DNA of 64,000 nt, taken from positions 1 to 64,000 of the forward strand of contig CATLBN010000004.1 of the NCBI GenBank assembly GCA_949878885.1. The letters run 5' to 3'. Of the stretch, positions 18,419 to 28,479 are shown piece after piece. Both the position numbers and the translations under genes were made by a program. Under the pieces are notes generated by a model. The model was not told the DNA's origin. It did no database searches and worked only from the letters and a program-made list of their open reading frames with translations. This DNA comes from an uncultured Clostridia bacterium (lineage in GTDB: Bacteria > Bacillota > Clostridia > Christensenellales > Borkfalkiaceae). Positions within the stretch are counted from its first letter, which is position 1. Every line of letters begins with the position of its first letter.

Positions 18419-20812
18419 TTATTTTGAAGCCCTCTTTTTCTTTGAGCAAAACATATGTAAACCTTTAAAGAACTTTCCGTTGAACATAGTAAGCAAACCT
18501 TCCATCTGCCTGCGGCTCATACCGCCGAACTTCGCAAGTCCTCGCACTGGTTGATACAGTACTCCCATTACAAGCGTATTTGCATTTTCACGCATTCCGA
18601 ATTTATTGCAAAATGCTATTACAAATCTGATGATAGCGGAAAAAGCTCTGCCTACCCAGCGTTTGGAATATTTTAAATCGAGTACGGTGCTGTTCTCGGT
18701 AATTATCATTCTGTTTTTCTTATAAAAACAATGTTCGGGCTCGGGTATTTCTCTGCCTAACAAAGCGCGGAATTCTTCGTTGCTTACCGCACTTACTCTG
18801 CCGCTGAAATACGAAGGAAGTTTATTTAAATCGTAAGGACGGGCTTCGGTCGTACCTTGTTTTGCAATTTTGCCTTCTAACCTTATATCCGCGCTGTCGG
18901 CGGCTATCATTATTGTATATTCGCCGCCTTCCGTTTCCCATTTATCGGTTGCGGTGGAAAAATATCTAAACGTTTTATCGTCAAACGGTATTTTTACGGT
19001 TTTGCTTTCCCCCGCTTTTAAAAATATTTTTTTAAAGCCCTTTAATTCTTTTGCGGGTCTGAATATAACTTCCGACTTTTTGCCTAAATATAATTGAGCT
19101 ATTTCCGCGCCGTCAATATTACCCGTATTTTTAACCGTAAACGTCGCGCCGCTTTCGTCTATATTAAGGTCGGAATATTCAAACGTTGTGTAAGACAAGC
19201 CGTATCCGAACGGATAAGCTACTTTTACGGCGGCAGTATCGTAATAACGGTAGCCTATATAAAGAGCTTCGCGGTATTCCGCCGTCAATGTTGTGCTGTG
19301 AAAATATTTTGAAGATGCGCAAGGCTCGTAAGTAGTGGGAAAAGTTTCGGCAAGCTTACCGCAAGGATTGGCTTTGCCGCATAAAACGTTAATTACCGCG
19401 CCTGCGCCGGCTTGACCTGAAAGTCCTCCGTAAACAATGGCGTTTGCCCGTACCGACCAATCGGTTGTTACCGCGCTGCCGCAAGACAGCACAACTACAA
19501 CTTTTTTTCCCGTAGCTATTATTGCGTGATAAAGTTCTATTTGATTGTGCGGTAAGTTTATATGTTCCCTGTCTAACCCTTCTACTTCGCTGAATTCGTC
19601 CAAGCCCAAATATAAAAGCACTATTTCCGAACGCAAAGCCAATTTAACCGCTTTTTTAATAAGTTTTTTATTGCTTTTGCCGTAACGGTTGAATCCTTTG
19701 CAATACCCTGCAAATTGTAAACCGCAATCTTTTATTTTATTGAGCGCCGTGTCCAAATAAGTGGGATTTACAACCGAAGACCCGGCGCCCTGATAACGCG
19801 GCTTTTCGGCAAAATCTCCTATTACGGAAACCTTTGCTCCTTGTTTAAGCGGCAGAACGCCGTCGTTTTTTAAAAGAACTATACTTTCTTGCGCGCACTT
19901 TTCGGCAAGACTGTGATGAGCTTTAAAATCCGCAGCAGGAGTATTTTCGGCTAGACGGGTTTGCTCTATAAGTTTAAGCACCCTTTCAACGCTTTCGTTT
20001 ACAAAACGTATATCCAACTCTCCTTCTTCTACCGCTTTAACTATATCGTCTGCCCCGTATTTGCATTTGGGCATTTCCAAATCGCTGCCTGCAATAGTTG
20101 ATGCAACCTTATTGTTGCAACCTGCCCAATCTGATATAACTACGCCTTCAAAACCCCATTCCCCCCGTAATATGTCGCGAATAACGTGTTTATTTTCATC
20201 TGCATAAACTCCGTTTATTTTGTTGTACGACGACATTACGGAACGGGCTTTACCTTCTTTTACGGCAATTTCGAAAGCGGTTAAATATATTTCTCGCAAT
20301 GTGCGTTCGTCCATAACGGAATCCGACGACATACGCCTTTGTTCCTGACTGTTGCAAGCGTAATGTTTAACGCACGCCGCCACTCCTTTTTTCTGAATGC
20401 CCCTTATATATGCCGCAGCCATTTTACCTGCAAGATAAGGGTCTTCCGAAAAATATTCAAAATTTCTTCCGCAGCGCGGGTTTCTTTTCATACAGGCGCC
20501 GGGACCCAATAAAACGTTTACTTTCATAGAAGCGGCTTCTTCGCCGAGCGCTTCGCCGAGCGCTTCGCCCAATTCTTCGTCCCAACTGTTTGCCATTGCC
20601 GCAGCCGTGGGAAAGCACGTTGCCGGAATGCTTGCGTTTAATCCCAAATGGTCTGCCTTTGAAGCCTGTTTGCGCAGACCGTGCGGTCCGTCCGCCAAAA
20701 ACATTGACGGAATATCCGCGTCCTTTATATCCGACGTCTGCCAAAAATCTTTTCCGGTTAAAAGTTCGGCTTTCTGTCTTAAAGTAAGTTTTTCCAAAAT
20801 ATTTTTGTACAT
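18419..20812 (-). CDS. Glycoside hydrolase family 3 (beta-glucosidase type), canonical domain order
   Basis: FLADGPHGLRKQ, VKHYACNSQEQRR, VMSSYNKINGVYADE, VVISDWAG, ESIVLLKNDGVLPL. Confidence 0.93.
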   Translation of the reverse strand: MYKNILEKLTLRQKAELLTGKDFWQTSDIKDADIPSMFLADGPHGLRKQASKADHLGLNASIPATCFPTAAAMANSWDEELGEALGEALGEEAASMKVNVLLGPGACMKRNPRCGRNFEYFSEDPYLAGKMAAAYIRGIQKKGVAACVKHYACNSQEQRRMSSDSVMDERTLREIYLTAFEIAVKEGKARSVMSSYNKINGVYADENKHVIRDILRGEWGFEGVVISDWAGCNNKVASTIAGSDLEMPKCKYGADDIVKAVEEGELDIRFVNESVERVLKLIEQTRLAENTPAADFKAHHSLAEKCAQESIVLLKNDGVLPLKQGAKVSVIGDFAEKPRYQGAGSSVVNPTYLDTALNKIKDCGLQFAGYCKGFNRYGKSNKKLIKKAVKLALRSEIVLLYLGLDEFSEVEGLDREHINLPHNQIELYHAIIATGKKVVVVLSCGSAVTTDWSVRANAIVYGGLSGQAGAGAVINVLCGKANPCGKLAETFPTTYEPCASSKYFHSTTLTAEYREALYIGYRYYDTAAVKVAYPFGYGLSYTTFEYSDLNIDESGATFTVKNTGNIDGAEIAQLYLGKKSEVIFRPAKELKGFKKIFLKAGESKTVKIPFDDKTFRYFSTATDKWETEGGEYTIMIAADSADIRLEGKIAKQGTTEARPYDLNKLPSYFSGRVSAVSNEEFRALLGREIPEPEHCFYKKNRMIITENSTVLDLKYSKRWVGRAFSAIIRFVIAFCNKFGMRENANTLVMGVLYQPVRGLAKFGGMSRRQMEGLLTMFNGKFFKGLHMFCSKKKRASK

Positions 20813-20846
20813 AAAAATTCCTTATAGTCCGCGTTTATTTTTTTTA

Positions 20847-20911
20847 ATTATATATTGCATCTGCAAAAATTGCTTGTTTTTGACATAATCTGCACATTTT
20901 TGAACATAAAT
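20847..20911 (-). promoter_or_regulatory. Candidate activator-dependent promoter of the GH3 gene
   Basis: TATAAT (minus, 20847-20852) with poor -35; 21-bp-period repeat ACATAATCT-N12-ACATAAATT at 20883-20912. Confidence 0.4.
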
Positions 20912-20941
20912 TACATTTATTTATTTTAAATACCAAATTAA

Positions 20942-20978
20942 AACACCGTTCGCAGATAATTCCGCGAACGGTGTTTTA
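20942..20978. terminator. Hairpin terminator
   Basis: aacaccgttcgc-agataattcc-gcgaacggtgtt followed by tttaaatttt. Confidence 0.75.
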
Positions 20979-20995
20979 AATTTTAATAAAATTGA

Positions 20996-22792
20996 TTATT
21001 CGTTTGCAAACTGCGAATTGTAAAGTCCCGCATAAAAACCGTTTTGAATCATAAGCTGTTCGTGATTTCCCTGTTCAACTATATTTCCGTCGCGCATAAC
21101 CAAAATAAGGTCCGCATTTTTAATTGTGGAAAGCCTGTGCGCAATTACAAAACTTGTACGCCCTTGGGTAAGTTTATCCATAGCGCGTTGTATCACTTCC
21201 TCCGTACGGGTATCAACGTTTGAAGTTGCTTCGTCCAAAATCAAAAGCGGCGCGTTTTCCGCCATTGCGCGGGCTATCGTCAAAAGCTGCTTTTGTCCGC
21301 CCGAAACGCTTGCTTCGTTTTCAATAACAAAATCGAGTCCGCCGGGCAGAGTGTGTATAAAGTGATAAATACCTGCTTCTTTACATATTTTTTTGAGTTC
21401 TTCATCGGACATTCCGTTTTTGGAAAATAAAATATTATCTCTTATTGTACCCTCAAAAAGCCAGGTATCCTGCAACACCATTCCGAATATATCGTGAACT
21501 TCCTCGCGCGGCATATCCTTTATTGAAACGCCGTCTATAAGAATATCACCGCCGGATATTTCATAAAAGCGCATTAAAAGGTTAACAAGCGTGGTTTTGC
21601 CTGCGCCCGTAGGTCCCACTATAGCAACCTTCATTCCGCGGTCGATTTTTGCAGAGAAATCGTGAATTATGGTTTTATCGGGAGTATAGCCGAAACGCAC
21701 GTTTTTAAATTCAACGTCGCCGTGCACATCTACTTTACCGTCTTTTATAAGTTTGCGTTCTTTGCCCGTTTCGTCGCAAAGTTCTTCCTGACCCAAAAAA
21801 CCATAAACTCTTGTTGCCGCCGCAGAAGCCATTTGCAAATTGTTTACCGCTTGCGATAACTGCGACATAGGGCTTTGGAAAAGATTTATATAAACCATAA
21901 ACGCAGTAATGGTTCCGAGCGTAATAATATCCGCGTTCATTAAAAGTCCGCCCACTACGCATACAGCCGCATACGAAAAGTAAGAAACAAAGTTCATTGC
22001 AGGCATCATTATACCGGCTATAGACTGCGCTTTAAATACCGCCCTGCGCATTGTTTTGTTGCTTGCTTCAAACTCCGCGCGCTTTCTGTCGCCTGCGCCG
22101 AACGCTTGGATTACAGTGTGTCCTGAATAATTTTCTTCTACTTTGCCGTTTAATTCGCCCAAATATTGCTGGTTGCGCTCAAACTGCGGAAGCGCTATTT
22201 TGGATATTATAAGCAGAAGCACCATCATAAGAGGCACCATTAAAAGCACCGTAAGCGCCATTTGCCAAGCCGTAACAAACATTGCCACAAGCACACCAAC
22301 CAACATACATAGCGACGAGAAAAACATAGATATAGCTTGGTCTAAAGACTGACCTATGGAATCTACATCGTTGGTGATTACGGAAAGAGTATCGCCGTAT
22401 TGATGCGAATCGAAATATCCCAGAGGCACTTTATTGATTTTGCGCGATATATCGCTGCGCATTTTACGGGCGTATTTTTGAGTAAACGTAACAAAAATAA
22501 AATTTGATATATAATTGCATATAGCGTTGCAGGAATAAAAAATTATAAGAACTATCGCTATATTCAAAATATTTTTAAGATTTATAGACTGAGTTGCCGC
22601 GCCTGCGTTTATTTCGTCGGTTAAGTTTGATACCCACTGCGGAGCAAGTACGGAAAGCACTGTTGATATAAGTATAAATACAAAAGAAACGGCAATGTGC
22701 AAAGAATACGGTTTTAACGCTTTTATTAAAAGTTTTATATTGCCCTTATTTTTTGCTCCGCCGCGAACACCCATAGGTCTTCCGTGATTCAT
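20996..22792 (-). CDS. ABC exporter, fused permease/ATPase (half of heterodimer)
   Basis: Walker A GPTGAGKTT, signature VSGGQ, Walker B LLILDEATS; six TM segments. Confidence 0.93.
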   Translation of the reverse strand: MNHGRPMGVRGGAKNKGNIKLLIKALKPYSLHIAVSFVFILISTVLSVLAPQWVSNLTDEINAGAATQSINLKNILNIAIVLIIFYSCNAICNYISNFIFVTFTQKYARKMRSDISRKINKVPLGYFDSHQYGDTLSVITNDVDSIGQSLDQAISMFFSSLCMLVGVLVAMFVTAWQMALTVLLMVPLMMVLLLIISKIALPQFERNQQYLGELNGKVEENYSGHTVIQAFGAGDRKRAEFEASNKTMRRAVFKAQSIAGIMMPAMNFVSYFSYAAVCVVGGLLMNADIITLGTITAFMVYINLFQSPMSQLSQAVNNLQMASAAATRVYGFLGQEELCDETGKERKLIKDGKVDVHGDVEFKNVRFGYTPDKTIIHDFSAKIDRGMKVAIVGPTGAGKTTLVNLLMRFYEISGGDILIDGVSIKDMPREEVHDIFGMVLQDTWLFEGTIRDNILFSKNGMSDEELKKICKEAGIYHFIHTLPGGLDFVIENEASVSGGQKQLLTIARAMAENAPLLILDEATSNVDTRTEEVIQRAMDKLTQGRTSFVIAHRLSTIKNADLILVMRDGNIVEQGNHEQLMIQNGFYAGLYNSQFANE

Positions 22793-24660
22793 AAGCCGAG
22801 TTCCTCCTTTGAAAGCTGCGACAAAGCAATTTCACGATATACCGAACAATTTTTCAAAAGTTCGCCGTGCGTGCCTATGCCTACCGCTTCCCCGCTGTCC
22901 AACACCACTATTTTATCGGCGTCCATAATAGTACCTATGCGCTGCGCAACTATAAGCTTGGTTGTTCCTTGTGCATAAGTTTTTAAATTTTCGCGCACTT
23001 TTTTGTCGGTTTTATAGTCAAGCGCCGAAAAACTGTCGTCGAATATAAAAATTTCGGGCTCCACAGCAACCGCTCTTGCGATTGACAAACGCTGTTTTTG
23101 ACCGCCGGAAACGTTTTTGCCGCCCTGCGAAATTTCGGAATCGTAACCGTTTTCCATTTTGGAAACAAATTCGTCGGCTTCGGCAACCTTAGCCGCCTCC
23201 AATATCTTACTTTCGGGTATATCGGGATTGCCGAAAGCAATATTATCTTTTACGGTACCCGTAAACAGCACGCCCTTCTGCGGAACATAGCCTATAAGCT
23301 TTCTTAAAGCTTTCTGTTTTATATTTTTAACGTTTGCGCCGTCAATAAGCACTTCGCCTTCGGTCGCGTCGAAAAATCTTGGCACTAAATTAATTAGCGT
23401 TGACTTGCCGCTGCCAGTGGAACCTATAAACGCAACAGTATCGCCTTTTTCTGCTTTAAAACTTATATTTTTAATTACGGGCAGTTCGGAATCCGGATAA
23501 GCAAACGTAACGTTTTTAAATTCTACCGTACCTTTTTCCGTTCTCTCCCCGTCGTTTTCCGGATCAGAAATAGAAGATTTTGTTTCTAATACCGCATTTA
23601 TACGCGAAGCGGAAACCTGCGCTCTGGGCAAAATTACGAACATCATCATTACCATCATAAAAGCCATTATAATCTGCGAAGCAAGCATCATAAATGCAGT
23701 TATGGTAGGCAAATCTATTGTTCCGGCATTGATAAGCGAAGCGCCAAGCCAATAAATTGCAAGCGATACTCCGTTCATTATAAGCATCATCACAGGCGAC
23801 ATAAGCGACATCATTCTGCCTGTAAACATTTGGGTTTTTGTTATTCTTTCGTTTGCCGTTTCAAACTTTGCCTGCTGATATTCTTCCGCGTTATAAGCGC
23901 GCACTACGCGCAGACCAGTTAAATTTTCGCGCGAAACGCCGTTTAAGCCGTCGATGAGTTTTTGCATAATTTTGAATTTAGGCAAAACAAAAACCATTAA
24001 AAGCGATAAGAAAAGCACCAAAAAAACTACGGCAACAATAGTTACCCAAGTAAGCTGCATACTTGCCGCTTGAATTTTACAAATAGCCCAAATTGCCGTA
24101 ACGGGCGCAGCAACAGCCATTCTCAGCATAAGAATATTAGCCATTTGCACCTGCTGCACGTCGTTTGTTGTACGAGTGATAAGCGAAGGCGTTGAAAACT
24201 TTTCGCGTTCCGCAATTGAAAAACCGTCAACCGTTTTATATACGGCGGTACGGAGATTTGCAGAAAAATGCGAAGCCACATAAGCGGCTATTATGCCTAC
24301 CGCAATCTGACAGCCCATACTGCCGGCAGCAACGGCAAGCATCATTCCGCCGTTGTACCAAATATCTCCGGTTGTTGCGGCGGCAATGCTTTTAAACACT
24401 TCTGCCATTTCCGCGTCTAAATACTCAAATTGGGGACTCTGTAAAAAGCCGTCCCAACCTATGCTTTGAATAACTCCGTTGATTTCCTCGCCTAAATGTA
24501 TGGGATTATTATGATAATCAAGCAAAGTTATCGCACGGATAATATCCCTTGTATAGTCGGTAAGCAGCATAGTGCAATACACCTGCAAAACCGTAAGCCC
24601 CAAAAGCGCCGTTAACAGCACCCAATCCACGGGACGGAGTTTTTTGTAAAGTTTAAACAT
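22789..24660 (-). CDS. ABC exporter, fused permease/ATPase (second half)
   Basis: Walker A GSTGSGKST, signature VSGGQKQR, degenerate Walker B IFIFDDSFSALD; overlaps the next gene by 4 nt. Confidence 0.93.
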   Translation of the reverse strand: MFKLYKKLRPVDWVLLTALLGLTVLQVYCTMLLTDYTRDIIRAITLLDYHNNPIHLGEEINGVIQSIGWDGFLQSPQFEYLDAEMAEVFKSIAAATTGDIWYNGGMMLAVAAGSMGCQIAVGIIAAYVASHFSANLRTAVYKTVDGFSIAEREKFSTPSLITRTTNDVQQVQMANILMLRMAVAAPVTAIWAICKIQAASMQLTWVTIVAVVFLVLFLSLLMVFVLPKFKIMQKLIDGLNGVSRENLTGLRVVRAYNAEEYQQAKFETANERITKTQMFTGRMMSLMSPVMMLIMNGVSLAIYWLGASLINAGTIDLPTITAFMMLASQIIMAFMMVMMMFVILPRAQVSASRINAVLETKSSISDPENDGERTEKGTVEFKNVTFAYPDSELPVIKNISFKAEKGDTVAFIGSTGSGKSTLINLVPRFFDATEGEVLIDGANVKNIKQKALRKLIGYVPQKGVLFTGTVKDNIAFGNPDIPESKILEAAKVAEADEFVSKMENGYDSEISQGGKNVSGGQKQRLSIARAVAVEPEIFIFDDSFSALDYKTDKKVRENLKTYAQGTTKLIVAQRIGTIMDADKIVVLDSGEAVGIGTHGELLKNCSVYREIALSQLSKEELGL

Positions 24661-24783
24661 AAATTAATTAAGCCGCTCCTTAAAAGCAATATTACTAATA
24701 TATGATATATCATTTTTATTTAGTTGTAAATAAAGCACGCCTTTATATAATGATTTTTTACAAAATTTTCATAAAAAACATAT

Positions 24784-24813
24784 AACCGCCATCGGATTAA
24801 TCCGATGGCGGTT
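24784..24813. terminator. Palindromic terminator between ABC exporter promoter region and histidine kinase
   Basis: aaccgccatcggattaatccgatggcggtt. Confidence 0.7.
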
Positions 24814-24824
24814 TGCATTTTAAA

Positions 24825-26258
24825 TTATACGTTAGGCGGCAACCGAGGAAAATCAACCCAGAAAACAGAGCCTTTGTCCGTTTCGCTTTCCACTCCGAAA
24901 TCGAAAGAATGATTTTGAAGTATTGCTTTAACTATGCTCAGTCCCAATCCCGTGCCTTTAACGGGTCGGTTGTGATTTTCTTTAACACGGTAATACCTGT
25001 TCCAAATTTCCGACAAGTCTTCTTTTGGAATACCTTTGCCTGTATCCCGGACCGAAAATTTTATTCTTTCGGCTTCCACGTTCAATTTTAAGCTTACGTA
25101 AACCGTCTTATCTTCGCCTGTATAATTTGCAGCGTTGCCTAAAAGATTATAAATAACCTGACTTATTTTAGCTTCGTCTGCGCGCGTATAAAGATTTTGG
25201 TCTATATCTATCATAAAACTGTAACCTGCCGTTTCCTGAAGGTAACCGAATTTATTTATTATTGCGTAAACCAATTCGGTAAGATTGAAAACTTTAGGGT
25301 TGATTTCATCTATATTAGAGCTTAGCTTGGAAACGCTTAACACGTCGTTTACAAGTCCCGTAAGCCTGTCTGCTTCGTCTATTATTACCTGCAAATGCTT
25401 TTCGCGTTTTTCTTTGTTATCGCCTGAAATTTCTTTTATCATAGAAGCGTACGCTTTTATCATAGTAAGCGGCGTTTTTAAATCGTGAGTAACGTTTGCA
25501 AGAATTTCGCGCTGAAAATCTTCGCTCTTTTTAACTTCGTCGCGCACAATGTTCAAAGTATCGGAAAGTTGAGCCATTTCGTTAAAATCTGCGTTTGTGA
25601 AGTTAACGGAATAATCGCCCTTTGCAAATTTTACAGCCGTATCCGAAAGATTTTTAAGCCCCGAAGTAACCTTGGTTGAAAACGCATAAGATATTAGAAA
25701 AGCTATAAATAACAGTATTAAGCCGACTAGCAGAAAATAAATCTGCATTTTTCTTACGGCAACTTTTATTATAACGGTAGAATAACTTACAAGCAAATAA
25801 CACCGCTCGCCGCCGTAATCCACAACTTGCGTGTAATTAATTCTGTCGCCGTAACGGAAAGTTACTTCCGCACCCGTTTCCGACGCTGAAACAATTTCCG
25901 ACATTTCTACCAAAAGCCACTCGTCCTCCGGTGCGTTGGGCGAGGATTCCGGAATTAAAATTTCGCCGTCGGACGAAACAAGATAAACGGTAAAACCTTC
26001 GCGGCGATATCTGTCGAACACCAAGTCTATAACGCTTTCGTCATTACTAAGCTGAGCGGAAACCTCCTTGCCTATAATAACAACGCGGTGTTCGGCGTCC
26101 GCGGAAAAAGTGCGCGCGGCTACAATAGAAAAAGCCACCTCTACCAAAAGTATAAGCACAAGCGCAAGCATACAAAAATAACCCCACATTGCAATGTGTA
26201 CGCTTTTGGGTTTTTTTATATTTTTAAGTTTTTCCGACCGTTTATTTTCAGACTTCAA
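24825..26258 (-). CDS. HAMP-domain sensor histidine kinase
   Basis: Two TM, HAMP, NVTHDLKTPLTMIKAYA H-box, GTGLGLSIVKAIL. Confidence 0.93.
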   Translation of the reverse strand: MKSENKRSEKLKNIKKPKSVHIAMWGYFCMLALVLILLVEVAFSIVAARTFSADAEHRVVIIGKEVSAQLSNDESVIDLVFDRYRREGFTVYLVSSDGEILIPESSPNAPEDEWLLVEMSEIVSASETGAEVTFRYGDRINYTQVVDYGGERCYLLVSYSTVIIKVAVRKMQIYFLLVGLILLFIAFLISYAFSTKVTSGLKNLSDTAVKFAKGDYSVNFTNADFNEMAQLSDTLNIVRDEVKKSEDFQREILANVTHDLKTPLTMIKAYASMIKEISGDNKEKREKHLQVIIDEADRLTGLVNDVLSVSKLSSNIDEINPKVFNLTELVYAIINKFGYLQETAGYSFMIDIDQNLYTRADEAKISQVIYNLLGNAANYTGEDKTVYVSLKLNVEAERIKFSVRDTGKGIPKEDLSEIWNRYYRVKENHNRPVKGTGLGLSIVKAILQNHSFDFGVESETDKGSVFWVDFPRLPPNV

Positions 26259-26910
26259 ACTTGTATCCCATACCTCTTAAAGTAACAATAAATTTGCGGT
26301 ATTGCTTTAAATTTGAGCGAAGCATTTTTATGTGCGTATCAACCGTTCGGTCGTCGCCGTAAAAATCAAAACCCCAAACGTCCATTAAAAGTTTTTCACG
26401 CGTTAATGCAACGCCTTTGTTTTTGACGAAATAAAACAGAATTTCGTATTCTTTGGGCGTAAGTTCTACTTTTTCGCCGTCAACGTAAACGTTGCGGCCT
26501 ATCATATCTATTTTAAGCCCTTCATACGTTACCACGTCGCCCGTTTCCGCCTGAACGCCGCGTTTTAAAACCGCGTGTATTCTTGCCATTACCTCTTTAG
26601 GAGAAAACGGTTTTGTAACGTAATCGTCAACGCCTATTTCAAATCCGAAAAGTTTATCGTATTCCTCTCCGCGCGCCGAAAGCATTATTACGGGGATATT
26701 TTTTATTTTTTTAATTTCTTTTACCGCCGAAAATCCGTCCAGCTTGGGCATCATAACGTCCATTAAAATAATATCGAAATCGTTATCTTTGCAAAGACGC
26801 ACCGCCTGCATACCGTCGCAAGCTTCGTAAGCCACGCCGCCTTCGAACTCTACATATTCTTTAAGCACGCCGCGAATCATTTCCTCGTCGTCAACAATAA
26901 GTACCTTCAT
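26248..26910 (-). CDS. OmpR/PhoB-family response regulator
   Basis: MKVLIVDDEEMIRGVLKEY...DIILMDVMMPKLDG...winged-helix VELTPKEYEILFYF. Start at 26910 after AGGAGG. Confidence 0.94.
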   Translation of the reverse strand: MKVLIVDDEEMIRGVLKEYVEFEGGVAYEACDGMQAVRLCKDNDFDIILMDVMMPKLDGFSAVKEIKKIKNIPVIMLSARGEEYDKLFGFEIGVDDYVTKPFSPKEVMARIHAVLKRGVQAETGDVVTYEGLKIDMIGRNVYVDGEKVELTPKEYEILFYFVKNKGVALTREKLLMDVWGFDFYGDDRTVDTHIKMLRSNLKQYRKFIVTLRGMGYKFEV

Positions 26911-27158
26911 ACATTCCTCCTGCATAAATTTTAAACCGCAAATATTAGGGACAATTAATACTATAATGAAAAATAAGTGAAATTTAAAGCGATTTTATAA
27001 AAAACATCTCCATAGGCTGTGAAAACGGCGTGTTTTCTCCCATACGTTTTTCCCGTTAAAATAAATTTCAAACGCACAGTCTTTTACACAAGATTTTTTA
27101 ACTCTAACATATCCTGATTTTACCATAAAAAAATTTGCAAGTCAATACGGACAAAGCG

Positions 27159-27187
27159 TTGACAAATGCGCATAATAATGATAAAAT
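27159..27187 (+). promoter_or_regulatory. Sigma-A-type promoter for the radical SAM DNA-repair pair
   Basis: TTGACA (27159-27164), 17-nt spacer, TAAAAT (27182-27187). Confidence 0.75.
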
Positions 27188-27225
27188 CAAAAAGTAAACA
27201 TTTGTTTATATTTGGGTAAAACGGT

Positions 27226-28479
27226 ATGTTAAGCGAAGAAAACCTTGAAATTTTAACTGAAAGCGCAAAATACGACGTATCTTGTTCGTCATCCGGCTCT
27301 AAACGTAAAAATTCGGCTGGCGGATTGGGCAACGGCGCGGCAAGCGGCATATGCCACTCTTTTACACCTGACGGACGCTGCATTTCTCTTTTGAAAATTT
27401 TAATGAGCAACGAGTGCGTTTACGACTGCGAATACTGCCCTAACCGCACAAGCGCAAACGTGCGCCGCGCAAGGATTTCTCCGGACGAAATTTGCGAACT
27501 TACCGTTAATTTTTATAAACGAAACTATATAGAAGGGCTGTTTTTATCGTCGGCGGTATTCGAAACACCCAACAAAACTATGGAATTACTGTATGAAACG
27601 GTTTTGAAACTTAGAAAAATTTATAATTTTAACGGGTATATACATTTAAAAGGAATTCCGTATGCCGACGAAGCGCTTGTTATGAAAGCGGCCAAACTTG
27701 TTGACAGAATGAGTTATAATATTGAACTTCCAAGCGAAAAATCGCTTAAAATGCTTGCGCCGCAAAAAACAAAGCAAAGCCTGTTGCTGCCTATGAAAAA
27801 CCTGAAAGAGGCTATCGATTACGAAAAATTTAATAATATGCGCCGAAACGTGCTGCCTGCGGGGCAAACCACGCAAATGATTATAGGCGCTTCGCCTGAG
27901 AGCGACGGACAAATTTTAAAACTTACCGAAGCGCTGTACAGAAATATGAATTTAAGAAGGGTTTATTACTCTTCGTATATACCCGTAGTTCAAAGCAATA
28001 AACTGCCTGCCGTGGGCGCAGGACTTTTACGCGAACACAGACTTTACCAAGCCGATTGGCTTATACGCTTTTACGGATTTGACGTAAACGAAATTTGCCG
28101 CGAAGACGAAAATCTTTCGGAAGATTACGACCCAAAATGCGCTTGGGCGCTTAGAAATATGAATTTATTTCCTATTGAAATAAACCGAGCGCCGCTTGAA
28201 ATACTGCTGCGCGTGCCGGGCATAGGCGCAAAAAGCGCATATAAAATTACCGAAGCAAGAAAATTTGCCGAATTGGACTTTGATAATCTTGCAAAAATGC
28301 GCATAGTATTAAAGAGAGCCAAGCACTTTATAACCTGCAAGGGTAAATTTTACGGTGCGGACAGCTATGAAAAAGTTAAATACGCGCTTTTGCTTGACGG
28401 AAAGTGGGAAACGCGGGAACAAATTTCAATGTTTTCCACCCCTTCTACCGCACTGTCGGCTCTAACCGGAAATATATGA
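27226..28479 (+). CDS. Putative DNA modification/repair radical SAM protein (TIGR03916-like)
   Basis: CVYDCEYCPNR radical SAM cluster motif; C-terminal helix-hairpin-helix LRVPGIGAKSAYKI. Confidence 0.88.
   Translation: MLSEENLEILTESAKYDVSCSSSGSKRKNSAGGLGNGAASGICHSFTPDGRCISLLKILMSNECVYDCEYCPNRTSANVRRARISPDEICELTVNFYKRNYIEGLFLSSAVFETPNKTMELLYETVLKLRKIYNFNGYIHLKGIPYADEALVMKAAKLVDRMSYNIELPSEKSLKMLAPQKTKQSLLLPMKNLKEAIDYEKFNNMRRNVLPAGQTTQMIIGASPESDGQILKLTEALYRNMNLRRVYYSSYIPVVQSNKLPAVGAGLLREHRLYQADWLIRFYGFDVNEICREDENLSEDYDPKCAWALRNMNLFPIEINRAPLEILLRVPGIGAKSAYKITEARKFAELDFDNLAKMRIVLKRAKHFITCKGKFYGADSYEKVKYALLLDGKWETREQISMFSTPSTALSALTGNI

Noticed and set aside
20521-20580. Tandem 12-bp repeat gagcgcttcgcc in the GH3 gene
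   Set aside because: Encodes ELGEALGEALGEEA, which fits the normal length of this GH3 helix; not an expansion.
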